Below are positions 36,401 to 51,400 of a stretch of 64,000 nt of DNA, one piece after another; position 1 is the first letter of the stretch, and each line of letters begins with the position of its first letter. The notes under the pieces are model-generated. The model had not been told where the DNA came from. It did not search any database and was given only the letters and a program-made list of their open reading frames with translations. This DNA comes from Notospermus geniculatus (Eukaryota > Nemertea > Pilidiophora > Heteronemertea > Lineidae): positions 97,838 through 161,837 of the forward strand of contig NMRB01000906.1 in the NCBI GenBank assembly GCA_002633025.1, written 5' to 3'. The position numbers were made by a program, and so were the translations under genes.

Positions 36401-39400
36401 AACGATAAAAAGATTACACTGATTTGGGGGATCTCAAAAATCTGAAGGACTTCAAGTTGTTAGTCTGTGGAGTTACGTCTTGAACGACGTCATGCCAAGG
36501 TTTTGTGGAATGCACACAAGACGTTCACAGTTTAAGTTTGGGTGTATAGGGTAAAGTGTACAATTCTAGTCCCTGAGTATACATCTCCATGCAATGCTGG
36601 CCATTTTTACCCTCAGGGGCTAGAATTGTTCCGGGGCTAGAATTGTACCACTTTAAACTATTTTTCCAACATTTGAACAGCATTCCTGAGCAACACCAAC
36701 TTTTGACTTTGTATACACTGTCCAACAAATTATAGCATCATTAGAATATTATGTTGGAAACACTTTCACCCAAGGCATGTACAGATTATACAACATTTGT
36801 CAAAATAAGTGTATTCTGAATGTTGGGAAAATACTGGAAAAAGTTTGCCAGAGTAGCATTGGACTATGAACTATTGAATCGACAGCTGAGTACGATTGAA
36901 TATAAACCAGCTGGCGTAGCCCTTCTCAAGTATCAAGTTACATGTGTTTTAAACAAAGCTGTGTGGAAATTGATATGAAAAATTGAGTATATTCGTTGCA
37001 AGTGTACAGTACACCAGGCCCTAGCCATTCCGAAATATCACAACCATGTAATTTTAAACAGATGAGGAAATTGACATGCAAAGCGAGTATATTCGTTGCC
37101 AGTGCACAGTATACCACACTCTTAGCCAAAAAGGTTCTTTCGGGGTTCTTTTTTGCCTCACCAGAGGAACCCCAAGGTTCTAAGAACTTTCTGTAAAGAA
37201 CCCGATAAGGTTCCATATAGAACATTTCTGTCGCCAAGAACCCATGAAGGTTCCAGATAGAACCCTTTTCTGAGAGAAAGGTTCTATCTGGAACCCAGGG
37301 GTTCTTAAACAACCTGAGGGTTCTTAAATCAGAGGGTTCTCCTGGTGTGGCACCAAAGAACCTTTTCGGCTAAGAGTGCAGGCCTTAGCCCTTCCGGAGT
37401 ATCACATGCATGTATTTTAAACAGAGCAATGAGGACATTGACATGAAAATCGAGTACATCCGTTGCCAGTGCACAGTAGCCTACACCTTAGCCCTTCCGA
37501 AGTATCGCATACTGTGTATTTTAAACAGATCTATGTGGAACTTTATATGAAAATCGAGTTTATTCATTGCCAATACAGTTCCTCAGCCCCAGGACTCGCA
37601 TCATACAATAAAATAACGCTCAACAACATCAGTGGTGACTTTTATTAGAATTATGAGTGCTATAAATCAGGGAAGTCTCTAATGGGAATTGTTTGTTAGA
37701 TAATGTCATTATTAGCCGTTAATTCACAGCAGTGTGCTTCATTATACTGTTGTATTTTATCATCGGCTGTTGTTTGAGATTATACAGTTAGTTAGCTTCG
37801 ACATTTCGTTCAAAAAATGCGCATCATGATTATTTAACATTTGAAATAAGTCTGATGTGGCCTAATTTTTGAAACCGAAAGCGGCTTTTGCTGCATGCAT
37901 TGCGTGATCATCCGTGGTCTTAAGCAGGTAGGTAGGCCTACATCAGTTAGGAATATTGTTTTTGTGGAGGAGGAGGGCGACTTTTATTTAGCACGGAGGG
38001 TACAAAAGCATTTTACACTTGGTTGGATGAAGTTAGCCCACCTGACCACAAAAACCCTTCTCTTAAGTGTATACAGTACCGGGATTCGAACCCACGTCTC
38101 TCTTAAGTGTAGCCACTGGTGGGTGGGCGTTTTGAATTTTTGGAACTGACTTCATCATTGGACCCAAAACTGAGCTTTGTACAGGTGAAAGGGAACCGAT
38201 GTACCGCTACCTTTTGAATGGTTGGGTTTACAACCCACAAATGTATTACAAACAGATAGAAACATGGTGCGTTAGAATCAAAAGATCATATTCTTTGCAG
38301 TCTTTAAGTAGTTACGTACATGTAATTGGAAATGGCATTTTATTCATTATACTTTTGTATTTATTATTGGCTGTTGTTTGAGATAGTACAGTTAGTCAGC
38401 TTCGACGTTTTTCTTTCAAACAATGCATTATACAATGATTTATACATGTATTTTAAAATAAGTCTGATCATAAGTGTTATTGTTTTATTGTTATTGTTAT
38501 TATTTGTTTCACCAGGGATGGGGTGTTCGTGCTTCATCGATGTTCAACTCTATGAACAATATTTTTTGTACAGGAATATTAGGAATGGTCTTAATTTCTA
38601 TTCTAAGATGCGAAAAATAGAAAAGGTTCCTACGCTTGCCCTTGTATTACATGAAGTTGAGAGAAAAATGTCTAGAAAAATGATATTTTTTTGCGTATCC
38701 CTTACGGACCGCCATAGATGCATGATATGAAGCTTTATTTTGCCTTCACCGTAGGCTCGCCATATTACGTCATATTATCGTCAATGATACCACGGAGGTA
38801 TTTTATACCTCCATGATAATACAAATCAATTCCATTCCATTCAAAATGCCTTTTTTATTGCCGGCTACAGGGGAAATGAAAAATGAGCACACATTGCTTA
38901 CGTGCGGTTACCAACCTCATAACTGGCCTCTTTACATTAAGGTAAACATAAGGTACTTTACATATCTACAGCTTACTATGTTTTAACAGAAGGCTTCTGT
39001 CAATGAAAGCAGCTGTATGTGTATTACGATAAAGCGAGTCCGATATATTCCAGACAGTACAGCAATGCCGGTCATCCAAAACGACCGTCCGCGTATCTTC
39101 TCCCGCTTCTTTCAAACCTTCTCTGTCGCCCGCGCCACAGAAGACAGCCTCGAAGATGAGTGAGCGAGGCACGTCGCAAGCTAAAGCGGAATCTGGTTTC
39201 CATAGAAACGCGACTCGAAGAAGTACGCTGGTTATTCAAATGCCAGAAACGACAGTTCCTGAGTTGACACTATCGATGTAAGGTTTGGCATGTGCACTTA
39301 CACAAGTGCTTTGGTCGACGATACATAGAAGTTTCGATCCGTCTCTGTCTGACACGTTGTTGGTTATTGCAGGCGTGTGGGCCTATCCGTTCAACATGTA

Positions 39401-42400
39401 TACCGGTGTACCTATGCCATCGCGGCAATTTATCGAGATCTCTGACATACCCCGGTGACATACACGCAGGGGAGGTCAGATCATGAGTATTGGTTCTGGC
39501 GGTCTGAAGAATTTTACCCGATTCAGGGTTTCTGCCGGAAAGATAATTGAGGATACGGAGTTTTCGGCAACTGGCTCAGCCCGCTGATGTGCATCCTCGG
39601 CAACCCAATGTGGAGGAAATGGGGCCCTCCCGGAAAGCTTTCACCTCAGATTGCATTATATAGACTTCCAGCCAACAGGTGGTTGTAGTTCAAGAATCTC
39701 CCCAAGTCTCTGAGGGGAAGGAATCTACCAACTTCCTTGTGTAAACTTTCTTGGGGATACGGACTCCGTACCGAAGATACCGTCTTGCAGAGAACTTGGC
39801 GCTGACTTTATCGTATTCTTGGCTTTTGACCTCGCACGCAAAAGGGCAAATTTACGAGCTGCATAATCCCCAGTACGACACTTCTGTTTTGTATGTAGGT
39901 TGGCACTGGAGTCCAATGGTGAAGTCGTATGTATTGGAAATACTGTTGCCTGCAGGTAAACCGGGAACCTGCATCTGCGCTCGTCATCGGCACTCCGCCT
40001 GTCGATTCCTAAGGCCAATGCCATGTCAGTCGGTGGCAGAGCCTTTTCAGTTGGAGCCCCTCAGTTGTGGAACCAACTCCCTGCATCTGTGAGGAACTAC
40101 CTCTCTTAATTCCTTCAAGGGTCAGTTGAAGCATTTTCTCTTAACTGTGAGGCCTTTCAAGCGCTTTGAGCGGCCAGTATTGGCTGGATACTGCGCTATA
40201 TAAGACGGATGTTATTATTATTATTATTATTATTATTTTATACCAACCTCTGGCTGGCATAAATGAGGATCAGCTCAGATGTGAGTCCGAAAAGGATATG
40301 ATCGTGATATTCGTCTTGGGCATGCTTCTTGGCCTTCTTGGGTATAGAACTACTTGAAATTTATGTCACAGACCCTCGACAAAAAGTAGGCATGAGAATG
40401 ACAATCTGATCTAAGATCATGTGCTGTGAGCTCTGATAGCCGAGTAAGGGTTATCACGACGAGTTCTCATAGCCGACTGATTATCACGTCCACTAAGCAA
40501 GCGGCAGGTCTCGGGTTCGAATCCAGCCCAGGCCATATGGGGTATTATCCCTGGATCTTCACATCCGTCGCATGGGGCAGTAAGCCGTGGTACCTTGTAC
40601 GTGATTCCTTTGCTACGCCAAGTAAAAGACCCCATCCAAGTGATGAACATGAGTAGCTTGAGATGCCTTTTCCAAATACCAAGGCCAATAATGCTATGGC
40701 TTTGGCCCTGAATGGAAACACACCTGAATACAAAATACAATCTGATATGAATCCGAACAGGGTTATGACCGTGATGCTTGTTTTGGGCCTGCTTCTTTCA
40801 CACCATACGTACAACTAGATTATGTCACGGCCCCTCAACTAGAGATAATCATGATTTGAATTGGGGAGACAACAATTGCCAACCCACACAAAACCATGAA
40901 GTCCACGAAGACTCACATGGGTAGAACATGTCGCTGGACTTGGTGGCAAGAATTTGGGACCGTTGCCCTGAGAGTGACTCTTCGACGGGCTATTGGTTGC
41001 CTTTCGGAGAGTGTCCGACAGGTGGAGAGCGATTCTTTCTATTTCGAACGTGCCCGCGGAGTGTGCTACGCTGACCGCAACATAAATCTTGCAGTATTTG
41101 TCCAGAAAGGTAGATGTGAAGGGGCGACATGATAACTCTAGTTGGCTAAAACGTTTCTTGTTGTTCAAATTTTTAATTGGTCAGTAGCTAAACGATCCCT
41201 TAGCAAATTTGTTGCAGAAATAGAGCCTTCCCACTATGACTCTGTATTTCTCGTTGTACAGGGGGCCAATGTGTTGGTGGAGCCTAATACCCCCATCACA
41301 CTGAAGTCGTTCTCAAAACGTCCTGCCCCGTCCTAAAAAATCGTAAAACGGGCTAGAACGTGTACCCTTGGCCAAATAATGCTTCGATGTACTGGAGCAC
41401 CCTTCCCGTCCATGAAGTTCGTAAAAAGACTGTAAAACGTTGCCACTACGTCCACTCCGTTCGCACACAGTTTGAGCCCGTTCGGCAAAATTTTCAAGAA
41501 CGTACTGAGAACTAGCTCAGTGTGATGGGGGTATAAGGGATGTAAATGTGATAAGTTTTTAGAACTTACTTACACTAAAAGGTCTTGCCAGTCTCCTTTA
41601 TGTTTCATCAGTGAGTATTGTATTGAATTTGTATGTTACCATTCAGGTAAGAAGTATGGAAGACACCATTTCAAGTTATCATGTTCCCCATTTGGATGGG
41701 GTCTTTTACTAGCTTACCCAATGCAAAGGAACAAGGCACAAGGCACCACGGCTTACTGTCCCAAGCATTGGACATGAAGAGCCAGGGGTGAATTCGAACC
41801 CGGGATCTGCCGCTTGCTTACCGGATGTGACAAACACTCGGCTATCAGGGCTTTCATCAGAGTGATTGCTGGTTTCAAGTTTTGACACTGAGAAATTTCT
41901 ACGCATTTTCCCGACCTTTCGCTGGGAGCAGTAACCTTCGCCTCAGAACAACTATCGTTCGGAAAGGGTTCGGTTGCCCCTAGTGAGTGGATTATATGCT
42001 TCCTAGGGATTGTACGTCTTCACGTGGAACACATGCCCTACACTATCACCATGGCTCTCCTTTCCTCTGGTTGCCATAGCGACGTAGTTTCATGGAGAAA
42101 GCAATGTCAACATGGTGGATAGAACGAGAGTTGTGTGAACGGGTACGGGAATTTGGGATCCGCTGTGTCGATCTCGCATAGCGTACCCTTGGTTTGCTGT
42201 GTATGAGAAAACGATTTTTCATTAACTCATTCTCTACAAGGCGTAAGCAGAGGCATTTATGGTTTGCGTTTTTCCAAATTGACAACATATTCTTATCGAT
42301 ATGTGTTGATGAGACAAGGTTCATTTTAACCCTTTTGAACCCTGTTTTGCCATTGCAAACGATAATAAGAAATGACTTTTTTTCTTTGATTGCTCCAATG

Positions 42401-45400
42401 TTTTTCGTTTTCATGAGAAATAATTTTGGCCTATTTTTACGAATTCCAATATGGGTGGTTTCAAAAATAGATAAGGTCGCTTATCTATTTTTGGTGGTTT
42501 GTGGAAAAGTCCATCTCAAGCTACTCGTGTTCCTCACTTGGATGGGGTCTTTTACCTGCCCTTGCAAAGGCAAAAGGTACAAAGCACTGCGGCTTACTGT
42601 CCCATGCATTGCGACAGAGGTGCGACGCCAAGAATGATTTATCTAGGTGGCCCGGGATTCGAACCCGGGACATGCGGCTAAAATGCCACTTGTTCTTGAG
42701 ATAAGCCTTTGCTATTATAACATCAACAAAGCAAATCGCATAAAATCATTGATTTATTGGTAGGATACAGTTTGTCACCTCCTCCCGGTGTAACATTTGC
42801 CAATGTTCCCCGTTTTTCAGTGTTCCTTCTCTGAGGGAACGTAGTGACAGTAGACAGCTACAGAGACCATGACTGTTAAGGCAATAAGGCAGTACAGTGA
42901 GGGGAAACATTCACACACAGAAACGCTGATAGATGTTACACCGGTTATAGTCAGTAAAAGAATGAACTATTTTTGTTGATAATCCCCTGGATAACACTTA
43001 ACGAACCTTGCAGTCAGGGCACCGTCCAAATGTTTTTCCAACGCTGAAACGTGCTGGCATCGATGCTAGGTTTCGATCTAACAAAAACGTCTGATATTCC
43101 TCAAGTAATGCGAAGCTGCTCACTAAAGGGCCTTTGATGCACACTTTATAAATATAGCATGTAAATTGTCGACATGAAACCAGATGAATCATGCAACGTA
43201 AGAAAAAAACCAAGAGCTTATTATTAGGATTCTCCACGAAGGCCCCCGAGCACTCAGAAATACACCTTGACAACTCATTCAGACAGCGGTTGCCTAGCGA
43301 CCGTTGCCATGATGCGTGGGGCTATGACGTACTTCCGGTGCTAAATTAAGAAACGAAATGAGTGTCATGTTGTCTCCAGAGTTACTCGATCAGACATTTT
43401 TCTCTGCAGCCGAGTCTATATTTATCGTGAAGATGAGATTGGGGCCGGGGAAATGCAACTGTAGGCACCGGGGTGCCCTTGGAGATTGGTAAACACACCA
43501 TTTCTATTTCTCGTCACTGTTTTTACAAGATGCGGGTACCCAGGTCCACGATTTTGTATACTTTCCTCTTTCGTCAGGGACTTGAACCGGGAAACTCAGT
43601 CTGAGAGCCCTACATTGTACCTCGGTAGATTCGACTCAGCATAAGTGAGGGAAGGGCAGTTTGACCAGGCATGAACCATACAACAGATTAACTTCAGTTC
43701 GAAGAAGTTGTAAAAATACATGAAAGAAATTTCAACGTTAACGGCCGTATGCACCAACGAAGATTATCTTTAACTCAGGTTGAGCCACAACTTTTCCATT
43801 GTCACATCATGCCCTGGCAAACTTGAACAATTGAAAAGATGTGGCTCAACCTGAGTTCAAGATAATCTTCGTTTGGTGCATACGGCCCTAAGGGTCGATC
43901 TAAACCATAATTGAAATTGCTACATCCCTGTTACCTTTTCTTAACTACAGTATATTTATGGCTATAAATTTTGTAAATCTCCTTTATGTAGATGTTTTGA
44001 TATTCTTTAATCTATCGTTATTTTGTCACCACATTAATTTATTTCTAACTGGGGCTGTTAAGCGTTTTGTGCCTGTGGGCCCCTCTGAAAAAAATGTACT
44101 CGTTTATAAAGTGCACTATCAAATCACTTTGGGCTGAATAAACATGGAAGAATATGACGGCCTAAACTTTCAAAACATTTTGTTCTCATTCATTAAAGAC
44201 GGTAAATGATTAAAAACAATTGGTCGGACTGACAAAATTAACTTTGGCAGTGAAAGTGCCAAAACGAGACAATGGGTCATATGAATAAAAACTAGTAAAT
44301 GCTTTTACTTTCATTTTGCAATACAAATGCATGGCATTGGTGTACAAATCTGAAGTAAAAGCATTTGCTAGTCTTTATTCATATGACCAAAAATAGATAT
44401 CTATTTTTGATATGACCCAATGCTTCATGAAATTTAATACATTACTAGTTTATCAAAAATGTAAATAAAATGATTTATCGGTACCCTTTATTTTTCTGTA
44501 TTATCTGGAAGACTGACGCAAAAGGTCGTGCTGCAGGAAAAATTGCGGTTATCGTAATGAAACAAGTAGGCGATATCGACTGATAGGAAATAGATTTCAA
44601 TTGAACCGACCACAACAAGTACAGCCGCGATGGATTGTGTTGCAAAGATATCAGTGCAGTAATCGAAGAGCATTTCGATCAACGCTTCTCGCTTCATTAA
44701 TTTTACGCAACATCGACGCCTGATTGCTTCATCACATGTAACGAGACAGCCGTCTCCTTCTGACGGATACGATTTAGCAGCAAATGATAACGAGGCTGCC
44801 GTGATCGCTTGATGTATCTTATTTAGTGTCGACTGTCATTACGTCGCCCGGGTGATTAATAAGGCGGATTATCAGCCCCTTGTTAATTACCATGGTTAAC
44901 ATTTACACATTAGCGGGCTAAGGCCGAGTGCATCTTGAACAAAGGTAAAGGTGAATGAACCTAGCAGCGAGGAACCTCTTGTTCAAGCTTTGATGTTCGT
45001 ACGCAAAGGAACGTTCGTAGCTAGCATAGGGACTAGGGGGTCAAAAGCCCCCCCCCCCCCCGGCAAATTGTGCAACTTTTTTTCAGCAAAATCAAATGGG
45101 ATAAAAGATCATTATTGTTCATGTCTGAGACTTGACCTCAAATCGCATCTCAGAGCTTCTAGTTTTCAAAATTTTTCTGGGGGAGGTTACACCAATACAA
45201 TATTAATCTGATACTAAAGCTCAAAATCCACCATTGATTTTCAAGCTGATTTTGCGTTGCGACTTGCTTTGCAACTGGATTGCGTTGCAACTGCTTGTGC
45301 ACTCGATCGCCGTAGTGGACTCGCTGGACGTGATTTCCACCAATGGCGAAGATGTGGTCAATTTCAGTCGGCAATCGGTCGGCGACCGGTATCAGTTCCT

Positions 45401-48400
45401 TGCGATCGTATTCAATCGCAGGTAGCAGGTTGCAAAGCAAGTCGCAACCCAGAAAATCAGCAGTGGATTCCTAGCTTTACGAATACTTGGCTGCTCTTAC
45501 GTAGAAATGAACTTTTTATTTTTCACTGCTCATTTTCCATTCAGAATCAAAATCAGGAAACGAACGACTATGTGAACCTTTAATGAAGAATACTCTTCCA
45601 TGTATATTCTAAGAGTGGCCTTTCCTTGCTGCATTTGGTAATTCCTGGCACTTCACTGTCAGAAAATGCTTACCAATGGAGGCGAAAATATCTGGAATAT
45701 TGGGGTGCATTGGGTTAGTTACCAGACAAGCATATTCAGTTGTTATGTAATAAGAGATGATGCTTTTTATATTAATTAAGACAAAAATGGGTCAAAATGC
45801 ATAAAACGTCAATTTTAATCAGGTAGCTGCTTAAAACTTCCAAAGAATAAGAGGCTTATTTGATTCCGAGGTCCTTTGTTTCTATCTGTTGGTAATGCAT
45901 TTATGGGGTGTAAATCCAACCGTTCAAAAGTTAGCTGTACATCGTGTCCCATTTTCCTGTACAAAGCTCAGTTGTTGCGTCCATCGGCTTCCAACGTTGA
46001 AGTCAGTTCACAAAATTGAATATGCAAATTAAGTGGGTTCCCGGAGTCCGAATTTGGATATGTTGTTGATGAAGATGTCGTTTTGCATATAAAATAATAA
46101 AACCTTCTGTTGCAATTAGTTCCCTGTTATCCTTAGATTTACTGGACTACAAGGTATACATGACATTAAGCTCCACGATGCTGTTTTAGAACAGGAGATT
46201 ACGGACATTTGACAGCACATCCCTGTCGTAACGTTAAGACATTCGAAAACATTGCAGCATATAAATCTGTACTGAATAGATCAAACACGGAACTCGAGCC
46301 TTCAGGATAAATATCGTCCCTCGAACATAAAACAATGCATTCACGCCCACCTATTCAGTGGACAATTAACTGTTTATACTCTCAACAGCTGTTGTGTAAG
46401 CTGAACGTGACTAGGCATTAATTCTTGAAAATAGCGCCATCGATTCGCTCAACGACAGCCGTGGATTTCTTTATCTAAGTCGCGTCAGGGGCGGAACCAG
46501 CAATTTGGAAAATAAAGGCGAGTTTGGTGCCTGTTTATTGGCATTTTACGGTCGGTGTCAAGGAGGGATTCAAAAGTATAAGCTTTCAGATGCAGTTTAA
46601 AGATTTATTACAAAATAAGAGCGGAAATTAATGACAAATGTTGAATCGAAAAGAAAACTGAGGCCCCAAACCGGTGTAACATCTGTAAATGTTCCCTGTT
46701 TTTCAGTATTTCCTTCTTTGTAATTGGGACGTAGTGACACTCGGCTATTCAATAGGGTAGTACAAGCGTAATAAACATATTTCTCTTTATTATCATTGAC
46801 CAAAGATGCAGTTGTTTTGCAAGCAAAAAGTAAACGTTGATGATTCATGGATTCATCCAGTTTTTAATAAAATGGCGAAAATACCACTATTATGCTTTGA
46901 TATCTTTTGATTTTTTTCTGTAGTTTATTTCTTATTTTGTTTATTTTTCCCTCTCATTGTATTTCTATGTTTTTTTTGTTTGTTGTTGTTGTTTGTTTGT
47001 TTTTAAATTTTCCAACAACCAGGTAACCTTGAGCACCAAAGTTATTGCCTTTGTTTTCCACTACAAAGTCCTGCATATACTCCACTTGTACGATAATAAG
47101 CAGTTCTATACGTTAATCAATAAGCTATTGAACTGAGTGGTTAATTGTAGACAATTAGTTGTAACTGATTTTTTCGCCAAATCGATTTAAGCTGTTGTAC
47201 TCACTGAATATTAAAGAGAATGTCAGACAGTAATAATTAATCTTCAAATGAATCTCATTGATTTGTACCACATTCACCTCGATGTTTATAGCTTATTATT
47301 AGAAGTGCATTTTTTCCGTATTTTAAATACTCTAGATTCGTTCTTCTAAGGTCAGTTCAGATATTCATGCTGTAGCTTGCCTAGCCCACAATATAGACCA
47401 TACAAAGAATTTATTAATTCTATTCAACATAACTGACCAATGAGTGAGTCTTGCGTTACAGCTCTTTATTTTGCCATGCATATTTAATAGGGTAGGCGGT
47501 CATATGGGTGTTCAGTAAAGTAACCTTAGAAGAACGAATCTAGAGTATATATTGATTCGAGAAGGACGCGTGGAAGAAATTATGACGTTGATACAGAGGA
47601 CCTATCTGGGAATATTCATGACAAGGAACTCATGTATTTGTCGCCTTCACTGCATTGTCCAATGTCAAAGGGTCGAAAACTTAACAAGAAACCCTGTCAC
47701 TTTCATTCGGGGAGCTTTGATAGCCTAGTGGTTATCACATCCGCTTACTAGCAAGTGGCAGGCCCCGGGCTCGAATCCCGGGCCACATAGGATTAATTAA
47801 AGACATCCTGCGAAATTCGGCCATGACAGGTCAGAAGGTAAACAAACCTGGGCCTAGTGCAATGTACAGACTGTAAGCACAGGGGCCAACTGTACAAATG
47901 CACTAGGCCAAGGTTTGTTTATCTTTTCTGAGATGTCATGGCCGACTTTCGCAAGGTGTCTATTCTTGGCTCTTCAGTCAGTCGCCCTGAACAATGAATG
48001 TGTCCAACACAGTACACAGACAATCGGAGGCTTTTAAAAGCAGCTGTCGCACAAAATTAATCCTGGATTCAATGCATTCAACACAGCATGTAAAAAATAT
48101 AATTAGTTTTTCAATTGCATACATTCAAAGAGTGATGTTGGACCGTGGAGAGATCGATTTCGATGAAAGAGGAATTAATTGGTTGGGTATACATGTAAGA
48201 GGTTTTGGTTGCAATCTGGTTAACATTGAATGAAATGAATGCAAAGTGACGTCATACCATTAAATTGTTATTCCCTGTGGCTGGTCATAGGAATTTGCAG
48301 ATTTTATCGCGGGATAAAAAGTCCTGGGATGTGTGTGGGAGAGGGGGGGGGGGGTCAGTTAATTGATTATCACTTCGACGTGGTCCATCCATTTTAGTTA

Positions 48401-51400
48401 AAATGGTGTGATTTATGCTGATAATATTCTAGGTGGCTTTTAGTCCAACCAGTGAATGTCATGATGTCGATTATTTTGACAACACTGCAGTTCGTATCTC
48501 AAAAAAGGTTTGCCTTCGTTTTAACGATGTGAGCAGAGGCGATCGTTAAACCCATTCTATACATGTACCTTTAAATCGGTGTGAAAGGAATGACAGTCCT
48601 AATGAAATGGTCCACGGACCATGTGCTCACTCATTTGGACATAATAGTGTAATGACAGACAGAGGAACATGTCATTTATGAGCAATCTGGTTCAAGTCAT
48701 TTCCAAGTTGCAGGACTTCAGTGATTTTGGGGTTATGCCACCTGGCTGCCATATTGGATGTCCGAGCGTGAGCTAAAAATGCAAGTCTGACTTAGGCCTA
48801 CATAGGCCTACATACAGCCTGCTGCTGGAAGGGTATGTTTGAATGGTCATGGTTTCTGTGGCCATTTATTGTAATATCCCTCGTTAAACCGGATTTTGAT
48901 TCCAGGTGGTATTAGATTTCTGTCACACTGTTTAAGTATGACGTTCAAAGCAGGCTGGCTCGCAGAAGCACCTTCTTTTGGTAGGTTACAACTAAATGTT
49001 CCAGAGAGCATTCTCTGCCGCGTACACAGTGATCACTACGAATAATCAGCGTCTGGGCATGTATGCAAATACATGTACATATATGTCATGACTGAACTGT
49101 AGGACCAGAATCAGTTTATTCAATGAAAATCTTGTTTTAGGCAGTGTGAAAGGAACAATTGTCCCAGGCCAGGGAGAACTGTCCAGGGAAGAAAAGATTG
49201 TATTGCTACATTCTAATCTCTAGCCATATTCTGCCGAACGTAACATCTCTATCTAGTTTCAGATTGTAAAGTTCCACTTGAAAAAGACCCCGGTTGGGGT
49301 CGAAAATTCGTGAATTCTGGAGATTGACTTCTTGTTTATTATCTAATCTCTAGCGATTGGTTTCTATAGGCAAACACTTTTAAAAATTGATTCGTCAAGG
49401 AAGAATAGAAGCTGACACTTTTTTACAGGGGGACATTCTTTACTCTGCCACCGTGATAAGAAAACAGGCATCGAGAATGGAACCTGAGTCGAAGGCCCGG
49501 TGTAACGTCGATCAGTGTTCCCCATATTTGGGTGTGTTTCTTATTGTTTCCCTCCTGACGGATTAAGCGGCAACTAACCCAACAATAACCATTCTAGGCC
49601 GCGTCTATTGTTGAGGAACACTGAGCTACAGAAACACTCACCTATGTTACACCTGTTTCACCAGTCATACTTAAGGTCGACTTTGTGCTCAAGCTAACCT
49701 CAAAGTCGTTCTCAACCTCATATTGTAATGGCAAATCATATTACTTAGTTGAGGTCAACCTCAAACTTAACTTTGAACATAGCTGGTGCAGCCGGGCCAT
49801 ATTCTGCCGAACGTAACATCATCTACCGAAGTTTCCCTTTAAAGCGAATGGCTCGCGGGGTTTGTTTACATTTTTGGTGGTACCTTCCATAGAGTGTGAA
49901 TCTAGCCTCCAGGCAAAGCCGCGCTCCAGCCATATGCAACACCTGTGCAAATATGCGAATGTAAACACTGGGGACGAGGTTCCATTAAAAATTTGTTAAA
50001 ATGGGTTAATGACGTTTTCAAATTCAGTAGGTCAAGATGTACATTTTGTACTATTCCGATTGATTTTGAAGCGGCAGATTTTGCAGAATGCGCCTGCGAA
50101 GTTTGGCTGTCTAATGCATTTCCCATTAAACTAAAATCCTTCTTTTGCCGTTTTCTCAAAATGGTGCTTGATATCGATGACCAACTCTCATGGCGCCACA
50201 ACAAACCCCGCGAGCCATTCGCTTTAAGGTCGACGTTGTGCTCAAAGTCGTTCTGAACCTCAAATTGTAATGGCAAATCATATTACTTAGTTGAGGTCAA
50301 CCTCAAACTTAACTTTGAGCATAGCTGGTGCAACCGGGCCATATTCTGCCGAACGTAACATCATCTACCGAAGTTGCCATTTAACTATGACCTTCATCCG
50401 CATATCAAATGCTCTTGCGACGCCACACCATGCCTACGCTGCCGTTCAGCCTGCCGATACTCCTTTCAATTTAAATACAATAAAACCAGCTTTAGAGCGT
50501 CTTCCTCTCCCGACGCGAGCACAGCCAGTTTCTACATCCACATATCCACCCGAAGGCATCGATGTTTGACATCACCTAGCAACGCGAAATGATAGGAGCT
50601 CACCCGATGGATACAGTCAATGGCGAATCGAAGGATACACCGAGACGAAATCAGAAATCTTCATGTGTGCATGTATGAGGTACGCAAGCATAGGAGTGGG
50701 AATAGCTTGCAACTGCAGAAAGCGCCAGAATTTTTTAACGATGACTGCGTTGATTCTCAACAATCTTCTCCTGACTACTCTGAACTTCAACATAATATAT
50801 CAAAATTTTGGTATCCTGAAACTTCTCAAATGTGCGTTACATCATAAAGGAACCAAACATAAAGGTTTAACTGCGAACGATGAAGTAACTGAGGGATACA
50901 CTTCATGTGTTGCCACCAGATGTCTCTCACTGCCTGAATGTTGGCTTTACCTAATAGGCAGGGGCTTCAACTTTTTTATGGTAGTGGGGTACATGAATCT
51001 GTCAACTTGATGCATTGAATTCCATTTCTGAGGATAACACAGCTATTTTCAGCACAATTAGTGCTCCATATGCAAATGTACGTTCGCCTGTTCAAATGTA
51101 CACAGATGACCCTGCGCTCTCATCGTTCGTGGGGTTCTCATTAATTCAGTCCTTTTCTATCATAAAGTCAACTATTCGGAATACAACAAAATTTGCAGTA
51201 AACATGCAGAAGGGTCTTGCGTATCATATGAAAGAGTCAGAATGCAAATCTATTGAGGTTTAAAGGGATACTGTCCACAAAATGCTAAATTTGTAAGTTG
51301 AACCTTTATGTTTGATTCCTTTATGGTTACATGTACTTTCGTGTATGTAGATTTTGCACAAGTTCATATATCATTTTTGTGATATGAACAGCATTTTGTT

